The notes below the pieces were generated by a model, which saw only the letters and a list, made by a program, of their open reading frames with translations, was not told the origin of the DNA and ran no database searches. From Deltaproteobacteria bacterium (GTDB taxonomy: Bacteria; Myxococcota_A; UBA796; SXON01), in the NCBI GenBank assembly GCA_947484175.1, contig CANKOI010000010.1:1-62448 (forward strand): 62,448 bases of DNA. The letters are read 5' to 3'. Of this stretch, positions 43,162 through 51,047 are shown in pieces (position 1 is the first letter of the stretch; every line of letters starts with the position of its first letter). Both the position numbers and the translations under genes were made by a program.

Positions 43162-45080
43162 TCCTCGGGTGGGTGCTAGTGGCCGGGTGCGCGGCCGATC
43201 CCGTTCCGGCGGAAGAACTCTGCGTGGTGGACCCTGTGCCCGCCGGGGAAGTGCGTGCGGGGCGGATCGTGTGCGTGGAGCAGCTCGTGGTGGGCGGTGA
43301 GGGCCGGGTGGGCGACTGGCTGCTCGAGAATTCGCAGGTCCGGTACGTAGTGCGCGACAGCTACGCTTCGCTCACCCAGCTCGGTGAGGAAGGGGGCGGG
43401 TTGGTGGACGCCAGCCTGCTCGGCGGTCCCGACCTGCTGATGGAGCTCCTTCCGCTCGGCGAGCGCAGCCCAGTAAGCGCCACCGTCACGGAGGACGGCG
43501 GAGCCGTGAGCGCAGGCGCCTTCACTTGGCAGCTCGCACCCGACGACCCGCAGCTGCAGCTGATCACAGACAGCGGCGAGGCCGACGCGATCTGGGTGCC
43601 GCGGCCGGGCGTGGTGCGGACCACCGCCGTTACGCGTGAAGGCGCGGACTTTTTGGCGGTGGGTGCGTTGGGGGAGGTGCCGCCCGGCGGGGCCGGCGGC
43701 CAGCTGCTCGTGGAGGGCCTGGTCGGCGTGCAGCCCAGCGCGGCTGTCTGGTACGCGACGTCCGCGCCGATCGCGGGCCCCATCGATGCCGACGCCGTGG
43801 ACCTCTTCGCGGCCGACGGTGGCCACCTCGACCGGATTCCTGTCGTGGCCGGCGAGGCGGGGGGGGGCGGGCAGCCAGAGGCCACCACCGCGATTGGCTT
43901 CCGCCCCGGCTGCGTGTACGACGGCCTCACCAAGGGGGAGTGCGGCGGGTTGACGGTGACGGTGCGCGATGAAGACGACCGGCCGCTCGCCGCGACGGTG
44001 CATTTCGACGGCGAGGATTTTCCGCTGCCGGAGGGCGGCGGGCGGGCGGCGCTCGGCCCGGAGGAAGGCGAGGCGTGGGTGTGGGCGGGTCCCGGGTTCT
44101 CGGCGTGGCGAGGATGGTTCGCCGGCGGCGAGGAGCGGGCCGAAATCCGGTTGACGAGGGTGCTCCCCGCGGAGCGGGAGTGGCCGGCCGAGGCGACCGC
44201 CGAGGCGCCGGCCACGTGGTCGGCGGGCGGCGTCCTCCTCGCCGACTTCGCGGTGCAGGCCGCGCCCGACGCCGACCACGCCGCCTACAGCGCCGACGCT
44301 CTCCACGCCGCGCGTGCCGAAGGCGTCGGCTTCGCCGTGCTCCTCGCCGACGACGAAGTGCCCGTGGCCGAGCGCTACCCCCACGACGACCTTCGCGCCG
44401 CCATCGGCAGCCGATCGGGCGGCGACGCCTGGACTTGGGGGGCGAACTCCACGACACGCCGCGCGGCTCACGGCGCTCCGAACTGGCTAGGCTTCAGCGC
44501 CCTCGACCGGCTCACGCTCGTTCGCGGCGGTGCCGGCGCCGATCGCTTCACGATCGTCACGCGTGGCTGGGTGGAGGAGGCCACGGCGCTGGGGCCTGCG
44601 TGGTCGTGGCCGGTACGTCCTTCCGCGCTCTGGCTGGATGGCCCCGACGACGTCGGCACTCTCGCGCAGCTCTGCGAGGCGTGGGTAGATGTGCAGCCGT
44701 TGGCGCACCGAACCTGGCTTCCCTACGTCGGCGCTACCTCGGCCACGGCGGCCCTGCGCTCGGTGTACGACCGCACCGCCAGCGCGGGCAACGGCCCGAT
44801 GGTGTCTCTCGTGGCCTCGACGCCTTCGCTGCTGGGCGCGCCGCGCCCCGATCTCACCGTCGAGGTGTTCGCGGCCGGTTGGATGGGGGCGGTCACCGCC
44901 GCGCTGCACACGCCGGTCGGTGCGCGAGAGCTGCCGCTCGACCCCGACGGGCGCGCCACCGCCGAGATGCACGAGCCGGGCTGGGCCTTCGTGGTGGTGC
45001 AGGCGGAGCGGTCGTTGCCGTGGGGCGGCGCGCCGGCGTGGGCCGTGAGCGGCGTGCGGTGGTTCGATCAGCCGAGCTGA
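43158..45080 (+). CDS. lipoprotein with degenerate PHP (CehA/McbA-like) domain
   Basis: About 640 residues from a TTG at 43158 that overlaps the ATPase stop (TTGA); this gives MILGWVLVAGCAADP, a short lipoprotein signal. An N-terminal beta-rich region (about 20-350) carries EGRVGDWLLENSQVRYVVRD. It is followed by a PHP-like domain beginning GGVLLADFAVQAAPDADHAA. The active form of such domains reads ADLHVHTxxSDxxYSPE...VATDHD. Here LHVHT is FAVQA and the TDH is ADD, so the metal ligands are gone. The rest of the fold (AADALHAARAEGVGFAVLL-like) is kept. It is probably a non-catalytic binding protein. The reading frame extends upstream but inside the ATPase gene. Confidence 0.75.
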   Translation: MILGWVLVAGCAADPVPAEELCVVDPVPAGEVRAGRIVCVEQLVVGGEGRVGDWLLENSQVRYVVRDSYASLTQLGEEGGGLVDASLLGGPDLLMELLPLGERSPVSATVTEDGGAVSAGAFTWQLAPDDPQLQLITDSGEADAIWVPRPGVVRTTAVTREGADFLAVGALGEVPPGGAGGQLLVEGLVGVQPSAAVWYATSAPIAGPIDADAVDLFAADGGHLDRIPVVAGEAGGGGQPEATTAIGFRPGCVYDGLTKGECGGLTVTVRDEDDRPLAATVHFDGEDFPLPEGGGRAALGPEEGEAWVWAGPGFSAWRGWFAGGEERAEIRLTRVLPAEREWPAEATAEAPATWSAGGVLLADFAVQAAPDADHAAYSADALHAARAEGVGFAVLLADDEVPVAERYPHDDLRAAIGSRSGGDAWTWGANSTTRRAAHGAPNWLGFSALDRLTLVRGGAGADRFTIVTRGWVEEATALGPAWSWPVRPSALWLDGPDDVGTLAQLCEAWVDVQPLAHRTWLPYVGATSATAALRSVYDRTASAGNGPMVSLVASTPSLLGAPRPDLTVEVFAAGWMGAVTAALHTPVGARELPLDPDGRATAEMHEPGWAFVVVQAERSLPWGGAPAWAVSGVRWFDQPS

Positions 45081-46480
45081 TCGGTCTGTGCCCGCCGGCC
45101 GGAGATTTCGCGTCGGCAGCCGGGCGCCCCGCAGCCGCAAACAAACGGCGTCATGTCGGGGCCGCAGAACGTGGCGTAGTCCACGCTGAGGGCTTCGTCG
45201 GCGGCGATCGGGCGGCGGGCCACGAGGTCGAGGCCGAGGAGCTCGGTGTTGGGGTCGCAGCTGTGGTTGAGGGGCCTCCAGTCCTCGGGGTTCTGGCTCC
45301 ACATCGCGAACACCTCGGCCGAGAGCGGCCACGCGTACCGGTGAAACCACTCGGCGTGCGCGCCGGGCCACCGCTCCTCTGCGTGGCGCCGCGACACCAG
45401 CCGTTGCGGCTCCCCTTCGTATCGGACCGCCACCTCGCCCGCACCGATGGGCGCGCTGGCCACGAGCTCGAACCCTCGCTCGCGGGAGAATCGGTGCTCC
45501 CACGGGCGCACGGCCTCGTCCCGGCGGCGCAGCGCCGTCGTGAGCATGTGTTCGAGGAATCCGCGGTGCCCGAGCGGATCGGCGTCGAGGATCGTGTCGG
45601 CGCTCCCGTACTGGCCGAGCGGGTAGAAAATCCCGCAATTGGGGTTGATCTCGAGGAAGTAGATTTCCCCGGCGGCGTCCATGCGAAAGTCGAAGCGGCC
45701 GTAGCCCGACCCCTCGATCGCCACCCACACGGCGGCGGCGGCGCGGCGAAGCGCCCGCTCGAGCGAGGGATCGCTGACGACGCAGGTCTCCATGGTGGCG
45801 TGGCTCTCCCACTTCAGCTCGAAGTGTTTGAAGCTCTCGCCTGTTGGAAAACGAAACTCCACGGGCATCAGCACCAGCGGCTCCGTGGGCGCCTCCGCTC
45901 CCTCCGCCACCAGCACCGTGAACTCCCGTCCCTCCACGAACTCTTCGATCAGCGCGGCGCCGTGGCGCTCGATGAGCGTCGCAGCCTCCCGGCTCAGGTC
46001 GGCCGGCGTCGTGACTCGCGACCGCGGGGTGAGCCCCACGCTTCCGTAGCCGCGCGGGTGCTTCACGATCAGCGGAAAGCGGAGCGTTTCGTGGGCGCGT
46101 TGCACGTCCCGGGGAGTGCGCGCCTCAACGAACGGAGGCACGCTCACGCCGGCCGAGTGCGCGGCCATCTTCATCGCCAAGCGGGAGGGGTCGTAGCCCC
46201 GTGAGCCCGCACCGGTGAACGCCACGCCCAACTGCTCGAGCGCCTGCGTCACCTCAATTCCGGCCCGGTCTTCGTCCCAGGCGCCGTCGCAGAGGTTCAC
46301 GAATACGTCGAATCCTTCCCGGTGTGCTTCGAGCAGCGTCTGTACCGCCGTGGCCTTCTTCAGCGAGAGGTGCGTCCACTGGTGTTCGGGCGCGAACCGG
46401 GAAGGGTCACATTCCGGGTCGAGGGCGGCGAAGGGGGCGTTGGAGCCCTCAGCGGAGGGGGTGAGGAGGGCAAGCCGCAT
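45068..46480 (-). CDS. ATP-grasp ligase fused to a SET domain
   Basis: About 470 residues from the ATG at 46480. Residues 1-300 are ATP-grasp of the D-Ala-D-Ala-ligase kind: FDVFVNLCDGAWDEDRAGIE, FTGAGSRGYDPSRLAMK, FPLIVKHPRGYGSVGL, LIEEFVEGREFTVLV and EIYFLEINPNCGIFYP. The C-terminal ~140 residues form a SET domain: ERGFELVASAPIGAGEVAV, the core RPLNHSCDPNTE, ADEALSVDYATF and a post-SET CGCGAPGCR Cys cluster for zinc. One chain could thus ligate an amino acid or peptide and methylate a lysine. No peptide substrate gene is visible. It overlaps the pseudo-PHP gene convergently by 13 bp and is divergent from the trypsin-like gene. Confidence 0.85.
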   Translation of the reverse strand: MRLALLTPSAEGSNAPFAALDPECDPSRFAPEHQWTHLSLKKATAVQTLLEAHREGFDVFVNLCDGAWDEDRAGIEVTQALEQLGVAFTGAGSRGYDPSRLAMKMAAHSAGVSVPPFVEARTPRDVQRAHETLRFPLIVKHPRGYGSVGLTPRSRVTTPADLSREAATLIERHGAALIEEFVEGREFTVLVAEGAEAPTEPLVLMPVEFRFPTGESFKHFELKWESHATMETCVVSDPSLERALRRAAAAVWVAIEGSGYGRFDFRMDAAGEIYFLEINPNCGIFYPLGQYGSADTILDADPLGHRGFLEHMLTTALRRRDEAVRPWEHRFSRERGFELVASAPIGAGEVAVRYEGEPQRLVSRRHAEERWPGAHAEWFHRYAWPLSAEVFAMWSQNPEDWRPLNHSCDPNTELLGLDLVARRPIAADEALSVDYATFCGPDMTPFVCGCGAPGCRREISGRRAQTDQLG

Positions 46481-46566
46481 GCGCGCCGGCCTTAACATCC
46501 GAAATTTACGATCAGCGCACGCTGTGGGCGCGGTTGCTGGGGTAGCCTGCGGCGCCCGGAGGCTCC

Positions 46567-47502
46567 GTGTTCCTGTTCCCCTCGCTCGCGCTCGCCGCCG
46601 CCCCGCCGCCGATCATCAACGGCGAGACGACGACGGACTACCCGGAGGTCGTGGCGTTGTACATCACGGACTCCACCGGGCGTCAGGGCGGCATGTGCAC
46701 CGGCTCCCTGATTTCGCCCACGTGGGTGCTCACGGCCGCCCATTGTGTGAGCGACACCCGGGATTTTGAGGTCGACGCCGTGTACGTGATGTTCGTGAAC
46801 ACCACGAACGACGCCGACAACGGAAATACGAAGCTCGCCCGGGATTGGATTCCCAACCCCAACTACAGCGACAGCACCGGGTACAACGACATCGCGCTGA
46901 TCGAGCTCCGCACCGAGATGGACGGTCCGTTCATGCCGCTCACCGAGATCGGGCTTCGGCAGAAGGACGTTGACACCGATTTCCGCATCGTGGGCTTCGG
47001 CGCCACCAGCGACAACGACAGCAGCACCAACGCCAAGAAGCGGGTCGTGGATGTGCCGCTGGCCGACTACGACACCAGCCTGATGCACACGGAAGACAAC
47101 GCCGACGACCAGAACGCCTGCCATGGCGACTCCGGCGGTCCGGTGATGCGCCTCTACGAAGATGGCACCTACTCGGTGGCCGGCATCGTGGACTTCGGCG
47201 GCCCCAGCTGCATGCGCGATGGCACGTACTCGGCGCGGGTGGACACCTACATGGACTTCATCGGCGACCACGTGGATGACTACACCCTGTGGGCCGCCGC
47301 GGAGGAAGAGGAAGAAGAGGAGGAGCCGGTGGACACCGGCACTCCGGACGACACCGGCTCGGCGGGCGAAGACACGGGGGGCGACGAGGGGGGCGACCCC
47401 GCTTCCCCGCTGTCTCCAGGGATTTGCGGGACGGAGTCGTCGGCGGGACTGTTCGCGGCCGCCCTGGCGGGACTCATGGTGGGGCGTCGGCGGCAGGGCT
47501 GA
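46567..47502 (+). CDS. trypsin-like serine protease with MYXO-CTERM-type tail
   Basis: The 311-residue protein starts at a GTG and has a signal peptide (MFLFPSLALAAAPP). Its activation-type N-terminus is IINGETTTDYPEVVAL. The chymotrypsin-fold triad is seen as LTAAHC (His), GYNDIALIEL (Asp) and CHGDSGGPV (Ser). A Glu-rich stretch (eight Glu in a row) and a D/T/G linker lead to GICGTESSAGLFAAALAGLM and RRR, a single-Cys MYXO-CTERM-like end. It is therefore a surface-attached protease. Specificity pocket residues are not assignable. Convergent with the cyanophycin synthetase gene, 3 bp apart. Confidence 0.92.
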   Translation: MFLFPSLALAAAPPPIINGETTTDYPEVVALYITDSTGRQGGMCTGSLISPTWVLTAAHCVSDTRDFEVDAVYVMFVNTTNDADNGNTKLARDWIPNPNYSDSTGYNDIALIELRTEMDGPFMPLTEIGLRQKDVDTDFRIVGFGATSDNDSSTNAKKRVVDVPLADYDTSLMHTEDNADDQNACHGDSGGPVMRLYEDGTYSVAGIVDFGGPSCMRDGTYSARVDTYMDFIGDHVDDYTLWAAAEEEEEEEEPVDTGTPDDTGSAGEDTGGDEGGDPASPLSPGICGTESSAGLFAAALAGLMVGRRRQG

Positions 47503-47505
47503 GCG

Positions 47506-50400
47506 TCAGTCGCTGGCTTCCGCTGGCGACGGCCGCACGCCGCGCTCGTCGCGCACATAGCTGGGCAGTTCGACAGGCGCGGACGGCGGGTGTTCGCCCA
47601 CCTGAGCGTGCTCGACACGTTCGTCGTGGGCGCTGGGGTGGGCGTCAGTTGGCGGTGCTGCCCGCGTCGGCACCGGGACGGGAGCCTCGGGCGTGAGGTA
47701 GGAGGCCTGTGGGCTCGCGGTGGCTCCCTCCGCCGGCTTGCGTCCGCCGAAATAAATGATTTGTTTCCAGCAGCGCGTGATCTCGTCTCCGAAGATGAGC
47801 ACGATGTCTCCCGGCGCCGCCGTGCTGAGCGCGCGCTGGACCGCCTCCTCCTCCGACTCGACGCGCTGGATTCGTTCCGGCGCGATGCCCTGCGCGAGTA
47901 GCCCCCGCTCTAGGAGCCCCGTGATCTCCCCCACGGCGCGCCCGCGCAGGTTGTCGTCGGCCTTGAGGATGAACCGGTCGAAGCTGGGTGCAACGCGACG
48001 CGAGATGTTGAGCACGTCTTCGTCGCGACGGTCGCCGGGCGCGCTGAGCACCACGATGCGCTGGCTGCCCGGCCGGTGAGTGTCCCCTTCCGTGAGCAGG
48101 TCGACCAGCTGGCACATGGCCGCCACCGCGGCGGGGTTGTGACCGTAGTCGAGGATCACCTTGAAGCCGAGCTGGTCGTAGACGTTGCCCCGGCCCGGCG
48201 CCTGGAAGAAGGTGGTGTCGAAGGTGCGGAGCCCTTGCCGGATGTCTTCCAAACGCACGCCCATCGACCACGCCATCGCCGCGGCGAACATCGCGTTCTG
48301 CACGTTGTGGAGCGCCTTGCCCTCAAGGGTGGCGGGGATCAGGTGTGTCCACAACAGGGGCATGTGCGCCCCGTTGTCGTAGATGGCGATCATTTGCCCG
48401 TTCACGCCGGCCTCGAGCGCCACGGCGCGCCCGCCCGCACGGATGTGCTCCCGCACGAGCGCGTTGTCGTTGCACATCGTCACCCAGCAGATCGTTTTGG
48501 CGACAGAGCGTTCGGCCATGCGGAGGCAGAGAGGGTCATCGGCGTTGAGCACGATGGTGTCGCGGGCCGCCTCAATCGGAATCCGCTTCACCTCGGCCAG
48601 CTGTTCGAGCGTGTTCACCCCGCCCATGCCGAGATGGTCGGCGCTCACGTTCAAGCAGCAGGCCACGTTGGGGTGGCGGTACGCCAAGCCGGACCGCAGC
48701 ATTCCGCCCCGCGCAGTCTCCAAGATGGCGACCGTCACGTGGGGGTCGGTGAGCACCATGCGCGCCGCCATCGGGCCGGTCATGTCGCCGGCCACGGTGG
48801 GTCGGCCGTCGATGTACACGCCATCGGTGGTGGTCATGCCGACCACTTCGCCGCGCAGCTTGTGGATGTGCGCGAGCATGCGCGTGGTGGTGGTTTTGCC
48901 GTTTGTACCGGTGATCGCGGCGATGGGGATGCGGGACTGGCTGCCGGGAGGGAACAGCATGTCGAGCACCTTGCCGGACACATCGCGAGAGCGTCCTTCG
49001 CTGGGCGCGACATGCATGCGAAAGCCAGGCGCCGCGTTCAGCTCACAGATGCCGCCGCCGGCGTCCTTCCAGCTCCGACTGATGTCGGGCGTGAGAAAGT
49101 CCACGCCGCACACGTCAAGCCCGACGGCGGCGGCGGCACGAATCGCCATCTCGCGGTTGTCGGAATGGCAGACGTCGGTCTGGTCGATGGCCGTGCCGCC
49201 CGTGGACAGGTTGCCGGTGCTCCGCAGGTAGAAGCGCTCACCCGCGGGGAGCACGGTGGCGGCGGTGTGGCCGGCCTTCAGCAGGAGGCGCTCGGCTTGC
49301 GCGTCGAGGGCGAGCTGCGTCAGCACCTTCTCGTGCCCGATGCCCCGCCGAGGGTCCTGGTTCACGATCTCGACCAGCTCGGCGATGGTGCGCGTCCCGT
49401 CTCCCACCACGTGCCCCGGCACACGTTTGGCCACGGCCACCAACTCGCCGTTGACGACCAACATGCGGTGGTCAAAACCGGTGATGCACGTCTCCACCAG
49501 CACGGTGTCGCTGTGCACCTCTGCCTCTACGAACGCGATGCGCACCTGCTCCGCGGTGGTGAGCCCGATCGACACGCCTCGTCCGTGGTTGGCGTCGAGC
49601 GGTTTGACGACGACGGGGTAGCCCAGCTCCACGGCGGCCTCTACGGCTTCGTCTGCGCTGTAGACTTGCTCCTGTTTGGGCACGGGCAGGCCGAGGTCGC
49701 CAAGAATGCGGTTGGTCAGCTCCTTGTCGCCCGCGATGTCCACCGCGATGTGCCGGGTTTCGCTGGTGATCGTGGCTTGAATGCGCCGCTGGCGGAAGCC
49801 GTGGCCGAACTGCACGAGTGAGCCCGACGACAGGCGCACCCACGGGATGTCGCGTGCTTCGGCCGCCCTCACCAGAGAGGCCGTGCTGGGGCCGAACGCT
49901 CGCTTCTCGGCGCCGCGGATCAGCGCGTGCAGCTCGGTAGTGAAGTCGAACACCGGGTCGGGCTCGGCGTCGCCGCGGAGGGCCGGCGGGATCAGGGAGT
50001 GCAAGAGGCGCAGCGCGAGGAGCCCCGCCTGTTCCCCCACCCAACCGTCTTCGTACTCGTAGACCATGTGGTACTGCCCGCGCACGCCGTTCCCGCGGGT
50101 CTTTCCGAAGGTGACGCGCGCCCCGGCCAAGTTCTGCAGCTCGATCGCCACGTGCTCCATCACGTGCCCCATCCACGTGCCGCCGTCCTCCCGCAGCCGC
50201 CGCACAAAACCGCCCGCCTCGCCGAAGCTGCATCCGTGTTCGCCGAGACTGGGAATCGCGGCCACCAGCGCATCCACGAAGCCCGGGATGCCCGCGCTGG
50301 GCGCTTCCTCCAGCGGCCCGAGGTCGAGGGTCATGCGAATGACCTTGAAGTTGGCGTAGAGGTTCGGTCCGACGTACACGCGCTTGTCGAGGATGCGCAC
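47506..50400 (-). CDS. cphA: cyanophycin synthetase
   Basis: The 964-residue protein starts at a GTG and has the three-domain CphA plan. An N-terminal domain (1-about 210; GPNLYANFKVIRMTLDLG, MGHVMEHVAIELQNLAG) comes first. The ATP-grasp domain (about 215-480; YPVVVKPLDANHGRGVSI, CGVDFLTPD, CELNAAPGFRMH) adds Asp. The Mur-ligase-like domain (about 490-890; AITGTNGKTTTTRMLAH, ILETARGGMLRSGLAY, LDYGHNPAAVAAM) adds Arg. It makes the nitrogen-storage polymer multi-L-arginyl-poly-L-aspartate. The last ~75 residues are a Pro/Ala/Glu/Asp-rich extension. No cyanophycinase or isoaspartyl dipeptidase is nearby. A TIR element (50508-51004) lies 107 bp upstream of the start, in the probable promoter region. 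Confidence 0.93.
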   Translation of the reverse strand: MRILDKRVYVGPNLYANFKVIRMTLDLGPLEEAPSAGIPGFVDALVAAIPSLGEHGCSFGEAGGFVRRLREDGGTWMGHVMEHVAIELQNLAGARVTFGKTRGNGVRGQYHMVYEYEDGWVGEQAGLLALRLLHSLIPPALRGDAEPDPVFDFTTELHALIRGAEKRAFGPSTASLVRAAEARDIPWVRLSSGSLVQFGHGFRQRRIQATITSETRHIAVDIAGDKELTNRILGDLGLPVPKQEQVYSADEAVEAAVELGYPVVVKPLDANHGRGVSIGLTTAEQVRIAFVEAEVHSDTVLVETCITGFDHRMLVVNGELVAVAKRVPGHVVGDGTRTIAELVEIVNQDPRRGIGHEKVLTQLALDAQAERLLLKAGHTAATVLPAGERFYLRSTGNLSTGGTAIDQTDVCHSDNREMAIRAAAAVGLDVCGVDFLTPDISRSWKDAGGGICELNAAPGFRMHVAPSEGRSRDVSGKVLDMLFPPGSQSRIPIAAITGTNGKTTTTRMLAHIHKLRGEVVGMTTTDGVYIDGRPTVAGDMTGPMAARMVLTDPHVTVAILETARGGMLRSGLAYRHPNVACCLNVSADHLGMGGVNTLEQLAEVKRIPIEAARDTIVLNADDPLCLRMAERSVAKTICWVTMCNDNALVREHIRAGGRAVALEAGVNGQMIAIYDNGAHMPLLWTHLIPATLEGKALHNVQNAMFAAAMAWSMGVRLEDIRQGLRTFDTTFFQAPGRGNVYDQLGFKVILDYGHNPAAVAAMCQLVDLLTEGDTHRPGSQRIVVLSAPGDRRDEDVLNISRRVAPSFDRFILKADDNLRGRAVGEITGLLERGLLAQGIAPERIQRVESEEEAVQRALSTAAPGDIVLIFGDEITRCWKQIIYFGGRKPAEGATASPQASYLTPEAPVPVPTRAAPPTDAHPSAHDERVEHAQVGEHPPSAPVELPSYVRDERGVRPSPAEASD

Positions 50401-50545
50401 AGCTCAACTCAGGGAGGGGGCGAGCTTAGCGGGCTGGCGAGGCCGGGGCGATGTGCTGGGCCCGGAAGCTCGTCGCAGCGGGGCCGCCGCACATCGCTGA
50501 GCCACCGCAGGGCGGTCGCAAGCTCCCTCCCCGCCTGCCCATGAC

Positions 50546-50582
50546 CGAGTTTCGATAATCGATAATCGATAATCGAAACTCG
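50546..50582. repeat. palindrome built on three TCGATAA heptamers
   Basis: Arms CGAGTTTCGAT and ATCGAAACTCG enclose the centre of three TCGATAA units (50552-50572). The whole 37-nt stretch is close to a perfect inverted repeat and is AT-rich compared with its surroundings. In RNA or single-stranded DNA it would form a strong hairpin. Confidence 0.85.
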
Positions 50583-50714
50583 ACGACCGACGGATGAGCG
50601 AGGTTCGATCAACGAAGTGTCCCTGTGACTCCGGCAGTCCGCGGCTTGGTTCGGCTGCGGCCCCGCTCAGGCGAGGGCCGAGCCTCCTTCAACCCGCGGC
50701 CTTCTGGAGTCAGC

Positions 50715-50957
50715 GTGGAATATGCCTTTGATCACGAGAATCTCGATGTTTACCGCGTGTCACTCGAGGTCGCTCGCGGCTGTTCGCGGTTGCGGATCGC
50801 GCTGGGACGGTCCCCGTTGCGCGACCAACTCCAGCGCGCCGCAGACTCCGCCGCAGAAGCCTGCGCGGCGCTCGATCTGGTGGGCACGCCCGACGCGCTG
50901 GCCCTCCAACCGAAGCTTCGGCGTGTTGGCGCGATGCTGCGGGGCCTCGTTCGATAG
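50715..50957 (+). CDS. four-helix-bundle protein (23S rRNA intervening-sequence/Avd-like), internally deleted
   Basis: The 80-residue protein starts at a GTG with GGAG 6 bp upstream. It reads VEYAFDHENLDVYRVSLEVA, then LRDQLQRAADSAAEACAALD, ending KLRRVGAMLRGLVR. The family (TIGR02436-like) is normally about 115-120 residues. The RAAxS(I/V)xLNIAEG...GSAxE block has collapsed here to RAADSAAEA, a loss of about 33 codons in frame. The packed bundle may therefore not form. The frame stays open upstream to a GTG at 50625. It is the only coding capacity of element D. Whether it is expressed or functional is doubtful, but homologous DNA occurs at 1-33 and 29418-29589. Confidence 0.65.
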   Translation: MEYAFDHENLDVYRVSLEVARGCSRLRIALGRSPLRDQLQRAADSAAEACAALDLVGTPDALALQPKLRRVGAMLRGLVR

Positions 50958-51047
50958 CCTCGTTCGCGGCCGGAGCGCGTGGCGCCGACGTTGCGATCGT
51001 CCTGCGCGCCGCCGCCGCGAGCCATCCCTGTGGGCTACGCTGCCCCC

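Larger units (their letters stand above)
50508..51004. mobile_element. TIR element copy D, complete, with 4HB gene
   Basis: Left end CAGGGCGGTCGCAAGCTCC (50508-50526) and the reverse complement of the right end CGACGTTGCGATCGTCCTG (50986-51004) match at 14 of 19 positions. Both resemble the ISAs1-type ends of element B. The element is 497 bp. From left to right it holds a palindromic 7-nt array, the leader shared with copies A and B, and the 4HB gene. Flanking 10-mers TGAGCCACCG and CGCGCCGCCG agree at 7 of 10 positions, perhaps an old target duplication. It lies in the intergenic region between the divergent cyanophycin synthetase and PNGase-like genes, 44 bp before the latter. About 50401-50507 shows no other feature. 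Confidence 0.65.

Noticed and set aside
50715-50957. The 4HB gene considered as the Avd accessory gene of a diversity-generating retroelement
   Set aside because: No reverse transcriptase and no template/variable repeat pair in the window; the context is IS-like ends.
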